From: a virus
Virus record (IMG/VR): IMGVR_UViG_3300009083_000003
Coordinates: 1 to 46,452 of that record
Length of the DNA: 46,452 bases
Reading direction: 5' to 3' (one strand)
Within the stretch, counting starts at the first letter, position 1. Each line of letters opens with the position of its first letter. A program made the position numbers and the translations under genes. Positions 7,285 to 13,451 of the stretch are shown here, one piece after another. The notes below the pieces were generated by a model that saw only the letters and a program-made list of their open reading frames with translations, was not told the origin of the DNA and searched no databases.

Positions 7285-8693
7285 GCCGCGACCCCCTCTT
7301 TCGATTTGCGATAGCTCCAGACATGCGCCGCCCACTTCTCAGGCTTCTTGTAGCCGCGCGCAGTCGCCAGCTTCACCAAGTCTTCAAGCGTTCGAGCGGC
7401 GCCCTGCTCGCGCGCGCGTTGGCGACGCAAAGCCTCGACGTCGATTTCTTCAAGCGTGCCGTCGACCTCATCGAGCACACGGCCACCGCCTAGCGAGGCG
7501 CGATCCTTCACGGGATATGTGAACCCGCATTCCGGACACGCGCGAGCTGGGTGGTGCGTCGCAAAGCACCGCTCGCACGTCATGTTCTGGACTTCTGCGC
7601 CAGCATTCTTGCGGCCTTCGAGCGACCATTCGCGCTCATCGTCCGGCATCCCGAGGCGAGCAAATGCGCCGACGAGGTCGAGCAGGATCGCGGGTTCTGG
7701 CTTCTTTCGCATTGCCCGACCGTTCTTTTGCAGATGTCGAGCGAGCGATTTCGATGGCGAGACATCGAGCACCGCCTCGATCGTCACATCACGATCGATC
7801 TGCGCTGCCAAGTCGAAGCCCTCGCAGAACAACTGGCAGTTCATGATCAGGTCTATTTGCCGATCGGCGAAGCCGATGAACGCAGCCTTCCGGTCGGCCT
7901 GCGGCGTGTTACCATCGAGCGCAACGGCCACGATTCCGTTTGCACGAAACTCAGCAGCGAGTTGTTCGGCCCTGATGATCGACGGCGAGAACGCAATCGT
8001 GCGCTTGCCGGCGGCGAGTGCTTTCCAATGCTTCACCGCGCCCGCAAGCACCGCCTTGCCCGAAACGATATCGTCGATCTCTGAAGCAACATAGTCACCG
8101 CCACGCACGCGAACGCCACTCAGGTCGATGCCAGCAGGAGAGAACGCCCGGTAGCGCGACAGGTGGCCCTGTTCGATAAGCCATCGCACGGACGGACCGA
8201 AGACCATTGTGTCCCACACATCGCCGAGAGGCTTGCCGTCTAAACGCTCCGGCGATCCGGTTAGTCCAATGAGTTTCGCGAAGCTATCCTTGTAGTACTT
8301 CGCGACCTTTGCCCACCCCATGGACACGCTCAGGTGCGCCTCATCAACGAACACGTAGTCAGCCGGGATTTTGCCGAGCCGGTTTTTCAGTGTGTCGATC
8401 GATGCAATATAAACCCGGTGGTGCGGGTTGAAGTGATAGCCCGACGCGATATAGGAGAACGGGATTCCGGCCCACTCGAATGTTTTGGCCGTTTGCGTGA
8501 TCAGATCGACGCGGTGGACGCAGAAGATCACTCGCTTTCCAGCCCTGAAAATAGCGGCGATCAGCACGGCGGCTAGGACGGTCTTGCCAAATCCCGGAGG
8601 TGCAAACACCAGCACTGCCAGGAACTGGCGCAGCGCAACGCGGAGCTTGTTGCGCACGTTTTCCTGATCTTCGCGCAGTACAAGCCCGGTCAT
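7281..8693 (-). CDS. SF2 DEAH-box helicase
   Basis: A 470-aa helicase. Walker A is FAPPGFGKTVLAAVL (about 31-45) and motif II is VFVDEAHLSVSMGWAKV. Motif III-like LIGLTGSPERLDG follows. The second RecA-like domain includes FCEGFDLAAQIDR and SLARHLQKNGRAMRKKP with the motif VI arginines. A four-cysteine zinc finger (CERCFATHHPARACPECG) follows near the C-terminus, then a charged helix. Such proteins act with the phage primase in replication or recombination. It overlaps both neighbours by ATGA junctions, so it is in the middle of a tightly coupled operon starting at the Cro-like gene. Confidence 0.92.
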   Translation of the reverse strand: MTGLVLREDQENVRNKLRVALRQFLAVLVFAPPGFGKTVLAAVLIAAIFRAGKRVIFCVHRVDLITQTAKTFEWAGIPFSYIASGYHFNPHHRVYIASIDTLKNRLGKIPADYVFVDEAHLSVSMGWAKVAKYYKDSFAKLIGLTGSPERLDGKPLGDVWDTMVFGPSVRWLIEQGHLSRYRAFSPAGIDLSGVRVRGGDYVASEIDDIVSGKAVLAGAVKHWKALAAGKRTIAFSPSIIRAEQLAAEFRANGIVAVALDGNTPQADRKAAFIGFADRQIDLIMNCQLFCEGFDLAAQIDRDVTIEAVLDVSPSKSLARHLQKNGRAMRKKPEPAILLDLVGAFARLGMPDDEREWSLEGRKNAGAEVQNMTCERCFATHHPARACPECGFTYPVKDRASLGGGRVLDEVDGTLEEIDVEALRRQRAREQGAARTLEDLVKLATARGYKKPEKWAAHVWSYRKSKEGVAA

Positions 8694-8896
8694 TTCCCGG
8701 TCACCACCATTCTGATCTTTTCCTCGTAGGGGGCCATCCGGTGCAGCCGGTCCGCCAGCGCCTGCAGCGTCTCGATGTCGAGAACATCAAGCCACAGCGT
8801 CGCCGCCGCAGCGACGCGCCCGTTTGTGCTCGTGCACCGGCGGATAACATCGTCGACGAAAACGGCCTGCTGCTGGATAGTCAGGCTTTCAGCCAT
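8690..8896 (-). CDS. Hypothetical small phage protein
   Basis: A 68-aa protein (MAESLTIQQQAVFVDDVIRR) predicted mostly helical, with WLDVLDIETLQALADRLHRM in the second half. I do not recognise the family. It starts on a TGATG junction with the Cro-like gene and ends on an ATGA junction with the helicase gene, so it is translationally coupled to both. Such arrangement suggests an early regulatory or replication accessory role. Confidence 0.75.
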   Translation of the reverse strand: MAESLTIQQQAVFVDDVIRRCTSTNGRVAAAATLWLDVLDIETLQALADRLHRMAPYEEKIRMVVTGK

Positions 8897-9120
8897 CAGC
8901 GCACCGGCATCATATCGTCGGCTTTGATGATCACGCCGTTGCGCGCGGCAACGGTCAGGATCAGCTCTTGATCAACGCCGTTGATGAGCCCCTTCTTGTC
9001 TTTCAATGCGCGACTGACTTTCGACCGGTGCCGGCCGAGCAGCTTCGCGAAATCAGACTGGGAGCATTCGAATTTGGAATAGACCCGTTGCCACGGCGTG
9101 GTGTGGACCGCTTGTCGCAA
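8896..9120 (-). CDS. Cro-like HTH regulator
   Basis: A 74-aa protein with a helix-turn-helix: CSQSDFAKLLGRHRSKVSRAL, preceded by TTPWQRVYSKF. It faces the CI-like gene across a 300-bp control region, the classic Cro position, and heads the leftward replication operon. The start is a TTG at 9120: there is no ATG in the frame, and GGAG lies eight bases upstream. The promoter reads TTGACG-N17-TAATGT (9176 to 9148 on the - strand), with one operator in its spacer and one directly after the -10 box. It is thus strongly repressor controlled. Confidence 0.8.
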   Translation of the reverse strand: MRQAVHTTPWQRVYSKFECSQSDFAKLLGRHRSKVSRALKDKKGLINGVDQELILTVAARNGVIIKADDMMPVR

Positions 9121-9132
9121 TTTCGCAGCTCC

Positions 9133-9149
9133 GTTGTGATTTGCACAAC
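9133..9149. promoter_or_regulatory. Phage operator O1 (immunity region)
   Basis: GTTGTGATTTGCACAAC, a near-perfect palindrome of the 17-bp class. It overlaps the end of the -10 box and start site of the leftward (Cro-like) promoter. Confidence 0.8.
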
Positions 9150-9154
9150 ATTAT

Positions 9155-9171
9155 GTTGCGAATTGCGCAGC
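9155..9171. promoter_or_regulatory. Phage operator O2 and leftward promoter
   Basis: GTTGCGAATTGCGCAGC, a slightly degenerate 17-bp copy, centred 22 bp from O1 so both lie on the same DNA face. It fills the spacer between TTGACG (9176-9171, - strand) and TAATGT (9153-9148) of the leftward promoter. Confidence 0.7.
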
Positions 9172-9372
9172 GTCAAGCAGCGTCGCGGTAACCACGCCCC
9201 GCAAAAGCGATATCAACAGCCCTCGCAACTTTTCCGATTGGAGGATAGTGTTCCTAGTTGACTTGCCGAGAACAAAATAGGAACCGTTAACCTAATGCTG
9301 CTCGTAAATGTGACTGGGGACTTGCCGACAATGAAAATCGCCAATCGGCGCTGGGGATCGCGCTTGCGGCTT
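9172..9372. other. Central part of the immunity intergenic region
   Basis: No gene is seen. It has a 7-bp inverted repeat GTTCCTA/TAGGAAC (9250-9256 and 9278-9284) and an exact 10-bp direct repeat GACTTGCCGA (9260-9269 and 9319-9328). These sequences differ from the 17-bp operator and could bind a second regulator or shape the CI-gene promoter. Confidence 0.45.
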
Positions 9373-9389
9373 GTTGCGGGATTTGCAAC
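9373..9389. promoter_or_regulatory. Phage operator O3 before the CI-like gene
   Basis: GTTGCGGGATTTGCAAC keeps both outer half-sites of the 17-bp palindrome with a changed centre. It lies 36 bp before the repressor start codon and fits an autoregulatory operator. Confidence 0.65.
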
Positions 9390-9424
9390 AATTAGCAAAT
9401 TAGTAACCTGTGTGAGTGTCGCCC

Positions 9425-10075
9425 ATGCCCCCGAAAAAACGCCCAAGCGCAACGAAGCACGTCGTGGATCAGGCATGGTTCAAGGCAAAATTGGCCGACG
9501 TCAACAAGTCGATGCGTGAAATGCAGAAGTCCGTAGGAATGGACGTCTCCGCGATTTCAAGAACGTTCTCGGGCGAGCGAAAAATGCAGATGGCAGAAGC
9601 GACAAAGATCGCTCAATTTCTTGGAACGCACGTAACCGAAGTGCTGCGACATGCCGGCGTGCAGATCGACAGTGACGATCAGGCGAGCCGCATCATGCTC
9701 GCTGCCACGATCGACGAAGACGGCAAGGTTGAACGGATTTTGGAGCCCAAGGCGTTGCCGCGCCACGTGATCGACCGGGCCAACGCCGCGATCACCATCA
9801 AGGGCGGCGGCAACGTCATTGCGGCGCAAGTCCGCGCCCTTGATGGCCCGCTCGCGATGTTCGATGACGCGGTATTGCTATTCGGCCACACCGACACGGT
9901 TGAGAGTGACGCGATCGGATCATTGTCGATATGCCGCAATCGCGAGGGCGGACAGATTCTCGCGAAGATAGAGCGGGCCAGAAAAACTGGCGAAGCCCTG
10001 CTCATCTGCCCAGACGGGTCGAAGCAGGAATTCTCCCTGCGCACCGCCGCGCCGATCATCGCCATCATCCCGTAG
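9425..10075 (+). CDS. CI-like phage repressor with degenerate S24-like domain
   Basis: A 216-aa regulator transcribed away from the Cro-like gene. The N-terminal third contains an HTH (MREMQKSVGMDVSAISRTFS, ATKIAQFLGTHVTEVLRH). The C-terminal part (VRALDGPLAMFDDAVLLFG, GQILAKIERARKTGEALLI) has the strand pattern of an S24/LexA-type dimerisation domain and a Lys at the usual position. The Ser-Met of the active-site motif is replaced by Leu-Ala. It may therefore not self-cleave. ATG 9425 is used; an in-frame GTG at 9416 is possible. It is the most likely protein to bind the ten dispersed 17-bp operators. Confidence 0.8.
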   Translation: MPPKKRPSATKHVVDQAWFKAKLADVNKSMREMQKSVGMDVSAISRTFSGERKMQMAEATKIAQFLGTHVTEVLRHAGVQIDSDDQASRIMLAATIDEDGKVERILEPKALPRHVIDRANAAITIKGGGNVIAAQVRALDGPLAMFDDAVLLFGHTDTVESDAIGSLSICRNREGGQILAKIERARKTGEALLICPDGSKQEFSLRTAAPIIAIIP

Positions 10076-10139
10076 CCTTCAACGCATCCGCCGACCATTC
10101 AGCACCCGCGCTTACCATCTCTATCTTGGTAACGCAGGT

Positions 10140-10156
10140 GTTGCGATTTCGTCAAC
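10140..10156. promoter_or_regulatory. Phage operator upstream of recombination operon (distal)
   Basis: GTTGCGATTTCGTCAAC, a 17-bp copy with intact outer half-sites. It is 72 bp upstream of a better copy, a spacing suited to cooperative binding. Confidence 0.55.
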
Positions 10157-10183
10157 AATTTTTAGAAATACAGAATTTCTGGA

Positions 10184-10228
10184 TTGACGCCTGTGGATTG
10201 TTGCGCCTATTGTTGTGAACTTCACAAC
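10184..10228 (+). promoter_or_regulatory. Promoter and operator of recombination operon
   Basis: TTGACG (10184-10189), 17-bp spacer, CTATTG (10207-10212), then the operator GTTGTGAACTTCACAAC (10212-10228). The operator begins at the last base of the -10 box, the same geometry as at 39264-39307 and 43780-43824. The exonuclease start codon follows 15 bp later. Confidence 0.75.
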
Positions 10229-10243
10229 AGCACGAGGCAAGCA

Positions 10244-11104
10244 ATGACCGAAAAGCTCAACGTCAATCCGGACATCAAGCCGGGCATCTATCAGAGCATC
10301 CCGAACGAGGCGTACCACGCCGGCCCCGGCATTTCGAAGTCAGGCCTGTGGACGATCGAGACGCAGAGCCCGGCGCACTACAAGTTCGGCGAGCGCAAGG
10401 CGACCAACGCGTTCGACTTCGGCGAAGGATGCCACCTCGCCATTCTCCAGCCCGAGTTGTTCGAGGCCCGCGTGTTGCGCGGCCCCGAGGATCGGCGCGG
10501 CAACAAATGGAAGGACGTTGCCGAGATGTGCAAGGTGGACGGCAAGCTGTTGCTTACCGGCCCCGACTACGACAGCGTATTGGCGATCCGCGACGCGGTT
10601 CATGCCGACGCCTGGATTAATTCGATCATCACGAGCCGCAAGCCCATGGTCGAGGCGTCCGGCTACTGGATCGACCCGGAAACCGGCGAACTCTGCCGGT
10701 GCCGGCCCGACCTGTACCGCGCCGATCTCGGCATCATCCTGGACGTGAAATCGTCACTCAGCGCGCATCCCGACGCCTTCGCGCGCTCGGTCATCTACTA
10801 CGGCTATCACGCTCAGGAAGCGTTCTACTCTGACGGATGGCACTCGCTGGGCCAGAAGGTCGAGGGTTTCGTTTTCCTCGCGTGAGAGAAGAAATCACCC
10901 TACGCCCACGCGGTCTATGAGCTGCCGCCGTCGATCGTTGACGAGGGCCGCGCCATCATGCGCAAGGCGCTAGGCACCTACGCCGAATGCCGCACGGTCG
11001 ACCGCTGGCCCGGCTACTCCGATGGCGTCACCGAGCTGCCGATCAAGCGTTGGGCCTATCGCCTCACGCAAGCCCCTGATCTCAGTGCCGAGGCGGCGGC
11101 GTGA
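10244..11104 (+). pseudogene. RecE-like PD-(D/E)XK exonuclease, interrupted by in-frame TGA
   Basis: The frame encodes a PDDEXK exonuclease of the RecE/exodeoxyribonuclease VIII type: ISKSGLWTIETQSPAHYKF, AFDFGEGCHLAIL, then catalytic CRCRPDLYRADLGIILDVKS and YYGYHAQEAFYSDG. After codon 213 (VEGFVFLA) a TGA at 10883-10885 interrupts, but the same frame continues with the expected family C-terminus (EKKSPYAHAVYELPPS, then AECRTVDRWPGYSDG) to TGA 11102. The full length would be 286 codons. The truncated product retains the D/E-x-K residues but lacks the last 73 codons. The partner RecT gene follows. Readthrough or a sequence error is possible. Confidence 0.85.
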
Positions 11105-11301
11105 GCAGCGAGATATCAGCCCGAGCATTCTGGAGCGCGGCGGTGTTCATCCGCCGCGCTCCCGACCGCGATCCGATGATTGCGGTCAAAGTTCTTGAGC
11201 AACTGTCGCGGACTACAACGGGACCGGCACGCGATCGAGCAACAACCCTTTTGAAGGAAATCGCCAATGGCACAGACCGCAGCACTCCCCGCGCAGGTTG
11301 A
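11101..11301 (+). CDS. Hypothetical small protein between exonuclease and RecT
   Basis: A 66-aa product starting at a GTG that overlaps the exonuclease stop (GTGA) and ending 35 bp into recT. The sequence (MSSEISARAFWSAAVFIRR, DPMIAVKVLEQLSR) looks helical and coding-like but matches no family I know. The long overlap with recT makes it less certain. It does provide translational continuity across the gap between the nuclease and recT. Confidence 0.5.
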   Translation: MSSEISARAFWSAAVFIRRAPDRDPMIAVKVLEQLSRTTTGPARDRATTLLKEIANGTDRSTPRAG

Positions 11302-12232
11302 GCAAAAGCCGCTCACGCTTCGCGATCATCTGGTGAAGGCGCAGCCCGAATTCGCGAAAGCGCTCCCGAGTTACATCAAGCCGGACCGCTTCGTCAGGAC
11401 CGCGCAAAGCGCCCTCACCTTTACCCGCAACATCGACAAGGTGACGAGCCCGCAATCGCTGCTCGCCTGCTGCATGAAGGCGGCGGCGGACGGCTTGATC
11501 CTCGACGGTCGCGAGGCGGCCCTTGTCGTCGACTTCCGCGGCGACGTCCAATATCGCCCGATGATGCGTGGCCTCCTGAAGCTCGCTTACAACTCTGGCA
11601 TGCTCAAGGGGATCGTCGTCGAGGTTGCCTGCCAGGGCGACGCCTTCAGCCACCGGCCGACCAATCTGAACGAACCGATCTCGCACGAGATCAACCACGT
11701 CGGCGCGCGCGGGGACGTCATCGCTGTTTATGCGCTAGCAGAGTTGAAGGACGGCGGTATCGTTCATGAGGTGATGTCGGTTGCCCAGGTGAACGCGATC
11801 CGCGATCGGTCAGATGCGTGGCGGGCGTTCAAGGCCGACAAAATCAAGTCGACGCCGTGGCACACTGACTGGTCGGAAATGGCTCGGAAGACCGTGTTCC
11901 GTCGTCTGTCGAAATACCTGCCGTCCAGCAGCGACCGCGACGCCCTGCATCAGGCCGTCGAGCGGATCGACGAGGATTACTCGTTCACGATCGACAACGG
12001 CAGCACGAGCGAACTGCCGGCCGGCACCGCTCCGAAGAAACGCGGCGGCGCGGCGGCGATCCTGAAAGACGTGACGCCGGAAACTGCCAAGCCGGCGCAG
12101 AAGAAGAAGGCGCAGCCGCCGGCCGAAGACGAGCACGATCCCAACACCGGAGAAGTATTCGATCACGACGCCCCGGACCCGAACGATCCGCGCTTCAACG
12201 ATGAAGGCCCGCAGCCGGGAGACGACATCTGA
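11267..12232 (+). CDS. recT: RecT-family single-strand annealing protein
   Basis: A 321-aa RecT homologue. Typical stretches are LTLRDHLVKAQPEFAKALP, SLLACCMKAAADGLILDGRE, ALVVDFRGDVQYRPMMRGL and STPWHTDWSEMARKTVFRRL. RecT proteins anneal complementary single strands produced by a RecE/lambda-Exo nuclease in phage recombination. The C-terminus is a long acidic, Pro-rich tail (EDEHDPNTGEVFDHDAPDP), likely a protein-interaction tail. AAGGAAA precedes ATG 11267. Its nuclease partner just upstream is interrupted, so the pair may be non-functional or RecT may act alone. Confidence 0.95.
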   Translation: MAQTAALPAQVEQKPLTLRDHLVKAQPEFAKALPSYIKPDRFVRTAQSALTFTRNIDKVTSPQSLLACCMKAAADGLILDGREAALVVDFRGDVQYRPMMRGLLKLAYNSGMLKGIVVEVACQGDAFSHRPTNLNEPISHEINHVGARGDVIAVYALAELKDGGIVHEVMSVAQVNAIRDRSDAWRAFKADKIKSTPWHTDWSEMARKTVFRRLSKYLPSSSDRDALHQAVERIDEDYSFTIDNGSTSELPAGTAPKKRGGAAAILKDVTPETAKPAQKKKAQPPAEDEHDPNTGEVFDHDAPDPNDPRFNDEGPQPGDDI

Positions 12233-12450
12233 TGAGCACCACCGACACCATCGCAACAATCCCGACATTCGCTCGCGTCGAGATCAGGATCAAGACCAAG
12301 GGCGACCTGACGAGGGCGGCCTACGAGCTTAAGGCGCTCTCCGCAGAACTGGAGACGCTGTACAGCCAGGGTCAGACCGACGAGGCGACCATGATCCTCG
12401 CACACCACAAGATCAGATCGACATCGAAGATGCTCAGGGGGGCAACATGA
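12232..12450 (+). CDS. Hypothetical small protein
   Basis: A 72-aa protein, MSTTDTIATIPTFARVEIRI at the start, then a helical region (TRAAYELKALSAELETLY). The start overlaps the recT stop (TGATG), so it is coupled to the recombination operon. No family recognised. It could be a recombination accessory factor by position only. Confidence 0.7.
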   Translation: MSTTDTIATIPTFARVEIRIKTKGDLTRAAYELKALSAELETLYSQGQTDEATMILAHHKIRSTSKMLRGAT

Positions 12451-12968
12451 ACGCAGTCAATATCGAGAAAGGAAAGTTCTACCTCAATCGCTCCGGCGGG
12501 ATCGTTGGTCCGATCAGTGAGACAGGCGACAGCGTCCTCCCATGGTTTGGGATCCTATGCGGCGCTGTCCGCCTCTACCGACAAGACGGAACCGCAGCAT
12601 ACGGACCGGCTCTCGACCTCGTCTCCGAGTATCCGGTCAAGACCGGAAACGAGCCAAACCATCAGCCGGCCGCGGTTGACCCGAGGCAATGTTCCGCACT
12701 GTCCGACGTGCTTACAGAGGCGTACGAGGACGCCGCCAACGGCAAAGGTCACCACCGCCACGGGGACGCAACCACGCCGTTCCTCGATCAGCCGAGTATG
12801 CAGATCGGCCGCATGGTCGGCGTTGGCTACCCGATCGGGCAGGCCATGAAGAAGGCCCATGAAGCTTCCACGAGGACTGATCGCGGCGACTATAGCGGCG
12901 CGGTTCATGAGCTGCTCGGCGTCATCAACTACGCCGCTTTGGCGATTCTTCTGATCCGGGAAAAGTGA
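12447..12968 (+). CDS. Hypothetical phage protein
   Basis: A 173-aa protein with two parts. The first 60 residues (VNIEKGKFYLNRSGGIVGPI) look like a small beta domain. The C-terminal region (EAYEDAANGKGHHRHGDATT, then GQAMKKAHEA and VHELLGVINYAALAILLI) resembles the helical 'RHG ... ELLGAINYLA' segment seen in phage proteins of nucleotide or deoxynucleoside metabolism neighbourhoods; I cannot assign an activity. Four-base ATGA overlap with the preceding gene and a GGGGGG ribosome-binding site are visible. Last gene before the next operator and terminator-like hairpin. Confidence 0.75.
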   Translation: MNAVNIEKGKFYLNRSGGIVGPISETGDSVLPWFGILCGAVRLYRQDGTAAYGPALDLVSEYPVKTGNEPNHQPAAVDPRQCSALSDVLTEAYEDAANGKGHHRHGDATTPFLDQPSMQIGRMVGVGYPIGQAMKKAHEASTRTDRGDYSGAVHELLGVINYAALAILLIREK

Positions 12969-12978
12969 TGTTGTGCAT

Positions 12979-12995
12979 GTTGTGATTATCGCAAC
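12979..12995. promoter_or_regulatory. Phage operator downstream of recombination genes
   Basis: GTTGTGATTATCGCAAC, one of the copies identical to consensus. It lies between the 173-aa protein gene and the zinc-motif gene. A poor TTGTGA-N17-TAGATG promoter overlaps it. Confidence 0.75.
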
Positions 12996-13009
12996 ACTCT
13001 GCTAGATGA

Positions 13010-13036
13010 GGGCGGGCCGTTTAGACGGACCCGCCC
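13010..13036 (+). terminator. Hairpin, probable terminator/attenuator
   Basis: GGGCGGG (13010-13016) pairs with CCCGCCC (13030-13036), with CCGT/ACGG continuing inside, followed by TTTC. It lies downstream of the operator but upstream of the next gene, so it may end the recombination operon transcript or attenuate transcription into the zinc-motif gene. Confidence 0.65.
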
Positions 13037-13058
13037 TTTCAATGACAGGAGCCGCCAC

Positions 13059-13451
13059 ATGACCACCAAGCTGCAAAGCTGCCAAGAATGCGGCGCGCCG
13101 ATCACTGGCGGCCGGATCGGTCAGGAGTTCTGCGCGAAGGAGTGCCGGCAGGCGTTCAACAATCGCCGGATGCAGCGCGGAGCCGAACTGTACGACCTGT
13201 TCCGCGCCCTGCGACGCGAGCGCGGCGCGGCGAAAGACCTCGCAATCTGGACCGCAATCTGCCGCCTCGAACTGAAATGGCAGACCGAGGATGAAGCAGC
13301 GCGACCCGGCCGGAAATCATACATGCCGCCGCGCAAAGCCCTTGCCAACCTGCTCGACAAAGGAAGCCTGCCGCGAGGCGAAGTCCTGGTGAAGCCGATC
13401 AACCGCGCCGCGAAATCGCCCATCCATCGCCAAATCGCCGCGCACGGTTAG
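13059..13451 (+). CDS. Zinc-motif phage protein, hypothetical
   Basis: A 130-aa protein whose N-terminus is a treble-clef-like zinc site: CQECGAPI, then GQEFCAKECRQAFNNRRMQR. The following helix (GAELYDLFRALRRERGAAKD) and a basic tail suggest nucleic-acid binding. This family is common in alphaproteobacterial prophages but has no assigned function that I know. AGGAG precedes ATG 13059. It ends by overlapping the tail-spike gene by four bases in a convergent arrangement. Confidence 0.8.
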   Translation: MTTKLQSCQECGAPITGGRIGQEFCAKECRQAFNNRRMQRGAELYDLFRALRRERGAAKDLAIWTAICRLELKWQTEDEAARPGRKSYMPPRKALANLLDKGSLPRGEVLVKPINRAAKSPIHRQIAAHG

